Below are positions 56,198-63,300 of a DNA stretch of 64,000 nt, in pieces. Numbering within the stretch: position 1 is the first letter of the stretch; each line of letters starts with the position of its first letter. The stretch covers positions 62,001-126,000 of the forward strand of contig CALWVM010000005.1 in assembly GCA_944384985.1 (NCBI GenBank), written 5' to 3'. The notes under the pieces are model-generated. The model did not search any database and had not been told where the DNA came from. It saw only the letters and a program-made list of their open reading frames with translations. The position numbers and the translations under genes are program-made. Source of the stretch: an uncultured Clostridia bacterium. GTDB lineage: Bacteria; Bacillota; Clostridia; Oscillospirales; Acutalibacteraceae.

Positions 56198-56223
56198 ATC
56201 GGAACTCTCCCCTTTATACCGCT

Positions 56224-57234
56224 TTATTTGCCGAAGGCTTCAACAAGTGCGTCGTATTCCTCCGCCGTAATTGCGACAACCGAGCCGTGCCGCGGGTTGA
56301 AATCCATGGAATAATCGCTGCGGCGCAATTTGAGGAAATGCTCAAAATCCGTGGTTTGCTGGGCAAAGAACCGCCCTTTGCCGTATTCGTCCATAATCAT
56401 CACCCAGGTGTCTGTCCCCGTGATGTTATACATGGAGCTGCCCTCCACGCCCGACGGCGCAAGGGAGACGACGACAGGTTCGTCTGCATACGGTCCTTCG
56501 GGGCTTCCCGCCGTGACATAGGCAATGGTCTGGTCCTCGTCATGCTTAAAGTACATATAGTACTTCCCGTTTTGCGCGTTATAAACGATGTCGCCATCGA
56601 TGGTCTGGATGCCCTCGCGCACATACAGCGGCTGCGGGGTCGTGAGCGTTTTGAAATCGGTGGTATAGGCGTAATACATGGCGGCGATGTCGTTTTCCTT
56701 GGTGGAATTTGCCCAATAGACCATATACGCCTGCTTTTCGGCATCCCAGATCGCCTGCGGCGCCCACGCGCGCGTAGTGGTGGCAAATTCGCCGCCAAAG
56801 TCGCGGATGTCGATTATGGTTTCATCCGTCCAAGTTACAAGATCCGCAGACTTCCATGTAACAAGCGCGTGGTTCGAAGTCCAGCCCTCTTCACAGCGCA
56901 TATCCGTTCCAATAATATAAAAATACCCATCCTCCCCGCGCAGGATATACGGGTCACGCACGGATTGCTTACCAAGCGTCTGGAGGATGACAGGTTCATT
57001 TTGGTTGAGCGGCTCAAAATTGTAGCCGTCGGTGCTCACCGCAAAATGGATGCGTTCCTGTTCCGGTTCATTGCCCACGAAATAGCAGAACAGATATGCC
57101 CCGGACGTGCTTTCGGCAGGTTTCGCGTATTTCAAAACGCCCGTCGCATATAGTACGCCGACGGTCACCCCCGCTGCAATAACCAGCGCCCCTGCCGCCG
57201 CGGCAAGGATCTTTTTCGGTTTAGAAAGCGCCAT
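56224..57234 (-). CDS. GH43-like five-bladed propeller glycosidase, membrane-anchored or secreted
   Basis: A 336-residue protein with an N-terminal hydrophobic segment (about residues 9-30, KKILAAAAGALVIAAGVTVG) that serves as signal peptide or anchor. The rest is a beta-propeller with SVRDPYILRGEDGYFYIIGT (Asp94), WAPQAIWDAEKQAYMVYW and GVEGSSMY (Glu264), matching the GH43 base and acid. Such enzymes remove arabinose, xylose or galactose from plant polymers. AAGGGGAG lies 6 bases before ATG. First gene of the operon. Confidence 0.85.
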   Translation of the reverse strand: MALSKPKKILAAAAGALVIAAGVTVGVLYATGVLKYAKPAESTSGAYLFCYFVGNEPEQERIHFAVSTDGYNFEPLNQNEPVILQTLGKQSVRDPYILRGEDGYFYIIGTDMRCEEGWTSNHALVTWKSADLVTWTDETIIDIRDFGGEFATTTRAWAPQAIWDAEKQAYMVYWANSTKENDIAAMYYAYTTDFKTLTTPQPLYVREGIQTIDGDIVYNAQNGKYYMYFKHDEDQTIAYVTAGSPEGPYADEPVVVSLAPSGVEGSSMYNITGTDTWVMIMDEYGKGRFFAQQTTDFEHFLKLRRSDYSMDFNPRHGSVVAITAEEYDALVEAFGK

Positions 57235-57257
57235 AACAAACTCCCCTTCTGGCAATA

Positions 57258-57293
57258 TATACTAAGTATACCGAAAAGCAGGGAAAATGTCAC
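57258..57293 (-). promoter_or_regulatory. Promoter and candidate operator of the GH43-GPH-GH3 operon
   Basis: Minus strand GTGACA (57288-57293), 17-bp spacer, TATACT (57265-57270). A perfect inverted repeat TATACTAAGTATA (57258-57270) overlaps the -10 box and could bind a regulator. Confidence 0.7.
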
Positions 57294-57375
57294 GTCGCAG
57301 ATTGACGAAATCTAAAGCGTGTGATTAGGTATTTTAAATAGAATTTGTTTGATACGGCAACGACATCCTTTGCGC

Positions 57376-57412
57376 AAAAAAAAACAGACGGGCATAAAGT
57401 CCGTCTATTTTT
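57376..57412. terminator. Bidirectional terminator
   Basis: Stem AGACGG / CCGTCT with a 9-base loop; nine T follow on the minus strand (end of the 65-aa gene) and TATTTTTAG on the plus strand. Confidence 0.75.
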
Positions 57413-57450
57413 AGTTCGGCATTCCGCTTATTGGAAGGGACAAAAAACTT

Positions 57451-57648
57451 TTATTTTTCACCATATGTCTTTCGTCCCGCGTTTAAAACCATACAACCGT
57501 GATGACATTTCCATTGATTGTTTTTATCTCTGCAAATCCCTAACAATTCGCATTGTCTGCAATATTGTGGAACGTGAGCAATATAGTTGCGTTCTTCTTT
57601 ATCAGCAAATAAATCTTTCAAAAAATTTATTAAATCAAAACATCGCAC
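57451..57648 (-). CDS. 65-residue cysteine-rich protein of unknown function
   Basis: A small protein with an N-terminal helix (FDLINFLKDLFADKEE) and a C-terminal cysteine cluster C30-x2-C33-x5-C39-x8-C48-x3-C52 with two histidines, suggesting zinc or Fe-S binding. The start is GTG, 6 bases after AGAGGTG; another GTG three codons upstream overlaps the site. It is AT-rich, lies behind a promoter with operator-like repeats and is divergent from an XRE regulator, the same layout as the module at 38.2-39.9 kb. Confidence 0.7.
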   Translation of the reverse strand: MRCFDLINFLKDLFADKEERNYIAHVPQYCRQCELLGICRDKNNQWKCHHGCMVLNAGRKTYGEK

Positions 57649-57680
57649 AATAAGCACCTCTTTTAAGCTTAATTTTCATT

Positions 57681-57718
57681 ATTATACATCTATAGATTAA
57701 GCATGTGAATCTTTAGAT
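57681..57718 (-). promoter_or_regulatory. Promoter and paired operators of the 65-aa gene
   Basis: Minus strand TTCACA (57704-57709), 17-bp spacer, TATAAT (57681-57686). Two 10-bp inverted repeats, ATCTATAGAT (57688-57697) and ATCTTTAGAT (57709-57718), lie 21 bp apart, two helix turns. The first is part of TACATCTA, also found in the operators at 39.5 kb. Confidence 0.7.
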
Positions 57719-57775
57719 GCTTAAAAATTAACCTGAAAAACCATATACTAAAACCACAGAATAGGCGGTGCGTAT

Positions 57776-58099
57776 ATGAAAACAGAGGATTTGAAAAAAA
57801 TCGGTGTTCGAATTTCGGAACGGCGAAAAGAATTGAAATTTACGCAAGAGCAGCTTGCCGAACGTATGAATGTTTCTACACAAATGATTTCCAACATCGA
57901 GAGAGGAAACAAGGCTATAAAAATTGACAATCTCTTGAATTTATGCGACATACTTAAAACAAGCACGGATTATATATTGACCGGCAAACATACCAATATC
58001 GATTTTGATAATTTAGCAAGCAAAATTTCACAATTAACAGAGTCAGATTATAAGATGATTGAAATGCTAGTTAATTATCGTTTAATTGAGAATAAATAA
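57776..58099 (+). CDS. XRE-family transcriptional regulator, 107 residues
   Basis: A helix-turn-helix repressor: IGVRISERRKELKFTQEQLA and NVSTQMISNIERGNKAIKID form the HTH, followed by LCDILKTSTDYILTG and a 40-residue helical tail for dimerisation. GGCGGTG lies 6 bases before ATG. Divergent from the 65-aa cysteine-rich gene; expected to bind the two ATCTNTAGAT sites. AT-rich relative to neighbours. Confidence 0.92.
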   Translation: MKTEDLKKIGVRISERRKELKFTQEQLAERMNVSTQMISNIERGNKAIKIDNLLNLCDILKTSTDYILTGKHTNIDFDNLASKISQLTESDYKMIEMLVNYRLIENK

Positions 58100-58142
58100 A
58101 AGGTATGCGGAAATTTCTGCTTCCCGCATACCTTTTATTTTT
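58098..58142 (+). terminator. Terminator of the XRE gene
   Basis: 13-bp stem AAAAGGTATGCGG / CCGCATACCTTTT followed by ATTTTT. Confidence 0.88.
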
Positions 58143-58145
58143 GAT

Positions 58146-58180
58146 ACAAAAAAGACACCTGTCTTTCGACAGGTGTCTTG
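58146..58180 (-). terminator. Terminator of the rubrerythrin gene
   Basis: 12-bp stem AAGACACCTGTC / GACAGGTGTCTT, 4-base loop, TTTTTTG on the minus strand. Confidence 0.88.
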
Positions 58181-58193
58181 ATGTTTTCGCTTA

Positions 58194-58742
58194 TTATTTT
58201 CCGAAATATCTGTTGAGCAGCCCTTCGAATGCTTTGCCGTGGCGGGCTTCGTCACGCGCCATCTCATGCACGGTATCGTGAATGGCGTCAAGGCCCTCTT
58301 CCTTCGCGCGCTTCGCAAGCTCAAACTTGCCCATGGTCGCGCCGTTCTCGGCTTCAACACGCATTTCGAGGTTCTTCTTGGTGGAGTCGGTCACAACTTC
58401 GCCCAGAAGCTCTGCAAACTTCGCGGCATGCTCTGCCTCTTCATAAGCGGCTTTTTCCCAGTAAAGACCGATCTCGGGGTAGCCTTCACGATGCGCTACG
58501 CGCGCCATGGCAAGATACATACCGACTTCGGAGCACTCGCCCGTGAAGTTGGAACGAAGGCCTTCGAGAATGTCTTCGGGGACGTCCTTCGCGATACCGA
58601 CGACGTGTTCAGCAGCCCAGGTCTTGCTCTCTTCTTTTACTTCCTTGAACTTCGAGCCGGGCACGCCGCACTGGGGGCACTTTTCGGGCGGGGTGTCGCC
58701 CTCATAGACATAACCGCAAACGGGACATACGAATTTTTTCAT
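58194..58742 (-). CDS. Reverse rubrerythrin (N-terminal rubredoxin, C-terminal ferritin-like domain)
   Basis: A 182-residue non-heme iron peroxidase of anaerobes. The rubredoxin iron site is Cys6, Cys9, Cys22 and Cys25 ([10 protein letters not shown] and CPQCG) at the N-terminus; the di-iron four-helix domain follows with [20 protein letters not shown] and [15 protein letters not shown]. This order is the reverse of classical rubrerythrin, as in Clostridium revRbr, which reduces H2O2 (and O2) with NADH via partner proteins. GGAGGAA lies 6 bases before ATG. The PerR-like gene is 28 bp upstream, so it is probably co-transcribed and peroxide-inducible. Confidence 0.93.
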   Translation of the reverse strand: MKKFVCPVCGYVYEGDTPPEKCPQCGVPGSKFKEVKEESKTWAAEHVVGIAKDVPEDILEGLRSNFTGECSEVGMYLAMARVAHREGYPEIGLYWEKAAYEEAEHAAKFAELLGEVVTDSTKKNLEMRVEAENGATMGKFELAKRAKEEGLDAIHDTVHEMARDEARHGKAFEGLLNRYFGK

Positions 58743-58770
58743 GGTTGATTCCTCCAATTCAATATTTCCT

Positions 58771-59163
58771 TTATTTTTCGTCGGCAGCGCGGGCGCAATA
58801 CTCGCAAGTGCCGAAAAAAATCAAACTGTAACCGTAAATCTTGCCGCTGTATTCGGGCGTGGGCACGACGGACGCCACATCAGCCGGAGTGGGCAGATCA
58901 TAAAACCTGCCGCAATGGTCGCACTTAATGTGCCAATGCGGAACGGTACAGGCATCGTAGTGCTCTTCCCCGCCGTCGGAAAGACGGATGATCTGGTGGC
59001 TATCGCATAGCCCTTTCAGATTCCGGTATAGCGTGCCGAGGCTTAAAGAGGGAATTTCCTCGCGCACGGACAAATACAGTTCCATCGCTGTGGGGTGGTC
59101 GCAGCGCGCGCGCAGATTTGCGAGAATCGCCTCGCGCTGGCGGCTCTTTCTGGTTTGCTGCAC
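58771..59163 (-). CDS. perR: Fur-family regulator, PerR-like
   Basis: A 130-residue Fur-family protein with an N-terminal winged helix ([20 protein letters not shown], then [15 protein letters not shown]) and a C-terminal dimer domain with [10 protein letters not shown] and CEYCA, the structural zinc cysteines, and regulatory His residues. Linkage to rubrerythrin makes PerR the best call over Fur or Zur. A perfect 7-1-7 palindrome just after its -10 box suggests autoregulation. Confidence 0.87.
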   Translation of the reverse strand: MQQTRKSRQREAILANLRARCDHPTAMELYLSVREEIPSLSLGTLYRNLKGLCDSHQIIRLSDGGEEHYDACTVPHWHIKCDHCGRFYDLPTPADVASVVPTPEYSGKIYGYSLIFFGTCEYCARAADEK

Positions 59164-59210
59164 GGGAAAAACCTCCTTTCCGTCGGTGTGTTGCGAAATC
59201 TCGTTAACAA

Positions 59211-59225
59211 TAACGATAATCGTTA
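59211..59225. promoter_or_regulatory. PerR/Fur-type operator
   Basis: TAACGATAATCGTTA, a perfect 7-1-7 inverted repeat over the transcription start of the perR-rubrerythrin operon. Confidence 0.82.
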
Positions 59226-59230
59226 CTGTT

Positions 59231-59258
59231 ATTATAGCAAAAAGATTCCCTTTGTCAA
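59231..59258 (-). promoter_or_regulatory. Promoter of perR-rubrerythrin
   Basis: Minus strand TTGACA (59253-59258), 16-bp spacer, TATAAT (59231-59236). Confidence 0.85.
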
Positions 59259-59302
59259 GGGCTTTTCAAAAATTTTTTTGCTTTTGCATATTTTTGCGGC
59301 GT

Positions 59303-60247
59303 TCACCTTGATTTGTTTAACCGATTCCGCTCCCCTTCTCCGGGCACAGGCTCGGCTTCGGGGAACCGCACCTCGACGGAAAAGCGGTCGCCTTCGAGGG
59401 AAGCGGCAATCACGCCGTGCATTCTTTCCGCCAATTCTTTTGCGATAGACAACCCCAGCCCCGAGGACACGCGCGTGCGGGCGGAATCCGCCTTGTAAAA
59501 CCGGCTGAACACCTGCTCCACGTCGATCTCCTCCGGGTGCTCGACATCGTTTTCACAGCAGAAGCAGACTTCGCCATGTGTGGAAAACAGGGCAAGGGAA
59601 ATCTGCGATTTTCCGTGCGTCAAAGCATTTTTGAGGATATTCTGCACGATGCGCCGCACCGCCTGTTCATTGCCGTCGATAAACAGCCTTTCCTCTGCGA
59701 AGTCCGCACGCGGCGTAATTGCACGCGCCGCAAACGCATCATAAAATGAAAACGCCGTATCGCAGGCACATTGCGTGAAATCCAGGCGGGTAAGCTCCAA
59801 GGTATACTCGGCGTCCTGCAATTTGGTGTAGGTAAACAGTTCTTCCAGCATATCTTTCAGGCTTTGCAGGCGGTTTTGGATGACTTCCAGATAGTGCCGC
59901 CGTTCCTCCTCGGAATCGCTTTGCACCAAAAGCTGGAAGTAACCGTCCAGAGAAGTCAGCGGCGTGCGGATATCATGGGAAAGGTTTGTGATCGTCTCTT
60001 TCAAGACCGCTTCGCTGTGCCGCGTGGTTTGCTGCGCCTCGTCGAAGCGGTCGAGCAGTTCGTTGACGCTGTCCGCGAGCGTACCGAGCTCCCGGAACGG
60101 CAGGTCGGCAGTCAGCCGCTGGTTGGTTTTCTGCGCTTGGATAAACGCCAACCGGCGGCAGGTCAAAACGACCTGTCGCCGATAAACAGCCAAAACAATC
60201 AACAGCCCAACTGCCGCAGCAGTCGCAAGGCTCGCCCAAATCACCAT
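59303..60247 (-). CDS. Sensor histidine kinase
   Basis: A 314-residue membrane kinase with one N-terminal helix (about residues 3-22) and almost no extracellular part, so it probably senses through the ABC permease beside it or inside the membrane. His91 is the phosphorylation site in TNLSHDIRTPLTSL; the ATPase domain has QNILKNALTHGK (N box), CCENDVEHPEE and SSGLGLSIAKELAERM (G box). ATG is 8 bases after AGGAAG; a GTG upstream overlaps that site. Last gene of the response regulator-ABC operon. Confidence 0.92.
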   Translation of the reverse strand: MVIWASLATAAAVGLLIVLAVYRRQVVLTCRRLAFIQAQKTNQRLTADLPFRELGTLADSVNELLDRFDEAQQTTRHSEAVLKETITNLSHDIRTPLTSLDGYFQLLVQSDSEEERRHYLEVIQNRLQSLKDMLEELFTYTKLQDAEYTLELTRLDFTQCACDTAFSFYDAFAARAITPRADFAEERLFIDGNEQAVRRIVQNILKNALTHGKSQISLALFSTHGEVCFCCENDVEHPEEIDVEQVFSRFYKADSARTRVSSGLGLSIAKELAERMHGVIAASLEGDRFSVEVRFPEAEPVPGEGERNRLNKSR

Positions 60248-60323
60248 GGCGGACACTTCCTTTCAGCTGCCGAGAGCCCAACACAATATGGTTTTCGGCA
60301 TATCGGGTTCGACTCCCGGGAAC

Positions 60324-61184
60324 TTATCCAATATCACGTTTTTGCATGACCAGCGCGGAAAGTGCTGTACATACGACTGCAAACGCACAGCCGACAAGAC
60401 TTGCCCGCAGCAGGACGTCGGACGACGCACCTATCCCCGCCATGCTGATATTGCCGTCAAGCATGTATCGGCTGCAATCAAAATCAGAGGACGGGAACAG
60501 CGCTGTAACCGCTTTATTGACAGCGGAATACACCGGCACGCACAGTCCAAAACTTATAAGCATTCCCGGAACCATGCCGCCCGCGGCGCTTTTGGTTAGG
60601 ATACACAGGAACAAAATCAGAGAAGCAAAGCCCAGATGCAGCAGATATTGTACGCCGAGGACTCGTAAGAATTCGGAAACAGAGCCCATGTTGAATCGAT
60701 CGCCCCAAAGCAGAAAGCCTGATAATACAGTGGTTGCAACAAAAGCTACAAACAATACCAGCATCCAAAATGCGACTGTCAGCCACTTGGAAAGAACAGG
60801 CAAACCACGATTCGGGAATTGCCCTGCAATATTTTTGACATAGCCGTTTTTCTGCTCCGCGTTGACAAATACGGCGGTAAACAGGATGCAGAGCAGCAAA
60901 GGCAAACCGCTTTGTAATTCCATAGTGGCGACCTCGACGACATCCAGATTGCCCGCGACCCATTCGGGATTCGCCTCTACGACAAAACCGATGCTGCGGT
61001 CTTCGTTACGTGTGATCTCGGTCTGCGCTTCCGCAGGACTTGCGCCCTCTGCGGCAAGCGCGCTGATATCAATATCCGTCATCGCCACACAGAACACGGC
61101 AAAACCGATTGTCAAAGCCAAGAAAATCCACGTAGAAACAGCGCGTATGAGCCGATGAAAATCCATTTTCAGCAAGTTAAACAT
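60324..61184 (-). CDS. ABC-2 type transporter permease
   Basis: A 286-residue protein with six predicted helices and a long extracellular loop after the first (about residues 40-90), followed by VFVNAEQKNGYVKNIAGQFP, typical of lantibiotic-immunity-type permeases (DUF-type ABC2 family). ATG overlaps the ATPase stop by 8 bases, with GGAGGTG in front. Works with the ATPase upstream. Confidence 0.87.
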   Translation of the reverse strand: MFNLLKMDFHRLIRAVSTWIFLALTIGFAVFCVAMTDIDISALAAEGASPAEAQTEITRNEDRSIGFVVEANPEWVAGNLDVVEVATMELQSGLPLLLCILFTAVFVNAEQKNGYVKNIAGQFPNRGLPVLSKWLTVAFWMLVLFVAFVATTVLSGFLLWGDRFNMGSVSEFLRVLGVQYLLHLGFASLILFLCILTKSAAGGMVPGMLISFGLCVPVYSAVNKAVTALFPSSDFDCSRYMLDGNISMAGIGASSDVLLRASLVGCAFAVVCTALSALVMQKRDIG

Positions 61185-62091
61185 GCTTTGCACCTCCCGT
61201 CAAGTTCAGATAGTAATCCTCGAGCGCCTCATTCTGCACGGTAAGCCCTAAGATCTTGACATGGTGGTTCGCAAGGCATGCGGCGATTTCGCCGCCGTCT
61301 TGGAGACGTTCAAAAATATGGATGGTGTCTTTATCAACGACCTTGAAGTTTGTGATGCCCATATTTTCGAGCAGCACGCACGCTTCGCGTGCGTTGTCGG
61401 TCTTTAATTCCATGCGCTCGCCGCATTTGGCAAGCAGCTCCTCGCGGTCCAGCTCCTGCAGCAATACGCCGTCGTGCAGGATGCCATAGCGGGTGGCAAT
61501 TTTGGAAAGCTCCTCCAAAATGTGGCTCGACACGATCAGTGTAATCCCGCGCTCGCGGTTGAGCTTGGAGAGCGTTTCGCGCACTTCGGCAATGCCCTGC
61601 GGGTCCAGCCCATTGATCGGCTCGTCGAGAATGACAAGGTCGGGGCTGCCAACAAGCGCAAGCGCTATGCCGAGCCGCTGTTTCATGCCGACGGAAAAAT
61701 GCTTGACCTTTTTACCGCCCGCGTCCTCGAGCCCGACGATTTGCAAAAGGTCCTCAATCTCCCCTTTTTTGCGCACACCGAGCGCCAAAACTTTGAGCTT
61801 CAGGTTTTCATAGGCGGACAGATTCGGGTACACGCCCGGCGCCTCGATGAGCGTACCGATGCGCGACATATAGGGCGCCGCTTTCCTGCCCGAAGCGCCG
61901 AACAGCGTGAAACTGCCCGACGTCGGGGCGCTCAAGCCGCTGAGCATCTTTAAGAGCGTAGTCTTGCCCGCACCGTTGCGGCCGATGAGGCCGTAAATAT
62001 CGCCCTGCCGCACATACAGATTGACATGGTTTACCGCCTTGTGCCTGCCGTATTGCTTGGTCAGGCTCTCGGTGGTGAGTAGATATTCCAT
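61177..62091 (-). CDS. ABC transporter ATP-binding protein
   Basis: A 304-residue ATPase: Walker A LIGRNGAGKTTLL, Q-loop region GTLIEAPGVYPNLSAYENL, signature HFSVGMKQRLGIALAL, Walker B LVILDEPINGLDPQG and the switch His in IVSSHILEEL. The Q-loop sequence and C-terminal tail match the bacitracin/lantibiotic export group (BcrA/SpaF-like). GGAGG lies 7 bases before ATG. It is co-transcribed with the response regulator, permease and kinase. Confidence 0.93.
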   Translation of the reverse strand: MEYLLTTESLTKQYGRHKAVNHVNLYVRQGDIYGLIGRNGAGKTTLLKMLSGLSAPTSGSFTLFGASGRKAAPYMSRIGTLIEAPGVYPNLSAYENLKLKVLALGVRKKGEIEDLLQIVGLEDAGGKKVKHFSVGMKQRLGIALALVGSPDLVILDEPINGLDPQGIAEVRETLSKLNRERGITLIVSSHILEELSKIATRYGILHDGVLLQELDREELLAKCGERMELKTDNAREACVLLENMGITNFKVVDKDTIHIFERLQDGGEIAACLANHHVKILGLTVQNEALEDYYLNLTGGAKHV

Positions 62092-62174
62092 ATGGTTGCC
62101 TCCTTTGCTTTGTGCTTTTATCCTACCGCGCAACCGCAAAAAAAGCGCAAAGGAAGGTTAAAGAAAATGTAAAG

Positions 62175-62852
62175 CTATTGGGCAAGTCGAAAGCCAATGC
62201 CCCAGACCGTTTCGATGTATTCCGTATCGGAGGCGGCTTTCAGCTTTTTGCGAATGTTGCTGATGTGGACGTTGATGGTCTTGTCCTCCCCGATATACAG
62301 GTCTTCCCAAGCGTAATCGTAAATATCCTGCTTGGAAAACACCCGCTTGGGGTCAGAAAGCAGCAGTTCAAGAATTTTGAATTCCTGTTTCGTCAGCTCG
62401 ACGGGACGCCCGCCGGCGCGGACGGTGAAGGTATCCGTGTACAGTTCCAGATCCTTATAGGCAAGCACGGTCTGCTTTGCCGAAGTTTCCCCGGAAAAAC
62501 GGCGGATCTGCACGCCCACGCGGGCGACCAATTCGCGGATGTCAAAGGGCTTGGTCATGTAATCCTCCGCGCCGGCGGTCAACAGGTCAATCTTGCTGTC
62601 TAAACTATCCTTGGCGGACACCACCAAAACGGGTACATTCTGTTTTTCCTTGATCTGCGGCAGCAGCACTTCGCCGTTCATGCCGGGCAGCATTAAATCG
62701 AGCACGACCAGATCGAACGGCTCGTGTTCCACACGCATGAGCCCCTCTGTGCCCGAAAACGCCTGCGTGCAGGTGTACCCTGCTTTACGCAGAGCATCGG
62801 CAGTCATGTTGTTGATGTCCGTGTCGTCCTCAATAATCAAAATGCGCTTCAT
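62175..62852 (-). CDS. OmpR-family response regulator
   Basis: A 225-residue regulator: receiver domain with phospho-acceptor Asp52 in LVVLDLMLPGMNG and acidic pocket IEDD, then a winged helix ending in NVHISNIRKKL and YIETVWGIGFRLA. First gene of an operon encoding its ABC transporter and kinase, typical of cell-envelope antibiotic-sensing modules. Confidence 0.94.
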   Translation of the reverse strand: MKRILIIEDDTDINNMTADALRKAGYTCTQAFSGTEGLMRVEHEPFDLVVLDLMLPGMNGEVLLPQIKEKQNVPVLVVSAKDSLDSKIDLLTAGAEDYMTKPFDIRELVARVGVQIRRFSGETSAKQTVLAYKDLELYTDTFTVRAGGRPVELTKQEFKILELLLSDPKRVFSKQDIYDYAWEDLYIGEDKTINVHISNIRKKLKAASDTEYIETVWGIGFRLAQ

Positions 62853-62900
62853 GGCTCTCGTCCTTTTTCCCGCCGCTGTATGCGGCGTAATTCCTTCTGT

Positions 62901-62929
62901 ATTCTATACCAAACCGCCCAAAATGACAA
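62901..62929 (-). promoter_or_regulatory. Promoter of the response regulator-ABC-kinase operon
   Basis: Minus strand TTGTCA (62924-62929), 17-bp spacer, TAGAAT (62901-62906). The stretch 62930-62980 upstream shows only AT-rich sequence and the divergent promoter. Confidence 0.68.
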
Positions 62930-62980
62930 GCCGCCGGCTTTTCTTGTATACGTTTTCGATGCGAACAGAATAAAAAATGC

Positions 62981-63009
62981 TTGACAGATGCAAAAATGTA
63001 TGCTATGCT
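62981..63009 (+). promoter_or_regulatory. Promoter of the 36-aa peptide gene
   Basis: TTGACA (62981-62986), 17-bp spacer ending TGC, TATGCT (63004-63009). Confidence 0.82.
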
Positions 63010-63038
63010 TTCAAAAATTCTAAGAAAGGAACTCGGGT

Positions 63039-63149
63039 ATGATGGCGTTTCACAATTTCAAAACCGCATACAAGCCGTCGAAAACCATGCATAATACGCA
63101 TTTGCATGGGCTTGCCCCGTTGTATCCTTTTTTAAGGCGACGCAAATAA
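63039..63149 (+). CDS. 36-residue basic, histidine-rich peptide of unknown function
   Basis: A short frame starting at a double ATG, with AAAGGAAC about 8 bases in front. The product begins MMAFHNFKTAYKPSKTMHN and ends in LYPFLRRRK; it has four His, four Lys, three Arg and no acidic residue, and no membrane helix. Its own promoter lies 30 bp upstream and an excellent terminator 20 bp downstream, so it is a full transcription unit between two ABC transporter loci. It could be a secreted or signalling peptide, a small regulator, or part of a dual-function small RNA. No family recognised. Confidence 0.6.
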   Translation: MMAFHNFKTAYKPSKTMHNTHLHGLAPLYPFLRRRK

Positions 63150-63168
63150 GCGGTATTGGATGCAACAA

Positions 63169-63206
63169 GGCGGTGTAGGTCCGAAAGGGCTTACACCGCT
63201 TTTTTA
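63169..63206 (+). terminator. Terminator of the 36-aa peptide gene
   Basis: Stem GCGGTGTA.G.CC / GG.C.TACACCGC with GAAA-type loop, followed by TTTTTTTATATA. Confidence 0.9.
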
Positions 63207-63263
63207 TATATACAGTATGAATGTGGTTTGGGACGAGGACTGGTTTTGTGGGAAAAACATAAT

Positions 63264-63292
63264 AAAAAAACAGGGACGCAAAAGCGCCCCTG
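63264..63292 (-). terminator. Terminator of the ABC exporter gene
   Basis: Stem CAGGGaCGC / GCGcCCCTG, 4-base loop, seven T on the minus strand. Confidence 0.88.
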
Positions 63293-63300
63293 CAAAAATC

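Noticed and set aside
57345-57653. 102-codon plus-strand frame
   Set aside because: Runs through a terminator and antisense to the 65-aa cysteine-rich gene; no ribosome site.
60303-60319. TCGGG-TTCGACT-CCCGG, which looks like a tRNA T-arm
   Set aside because: No matching acceptor, D or anticodon arms can be found around it; at most a relic or chance.
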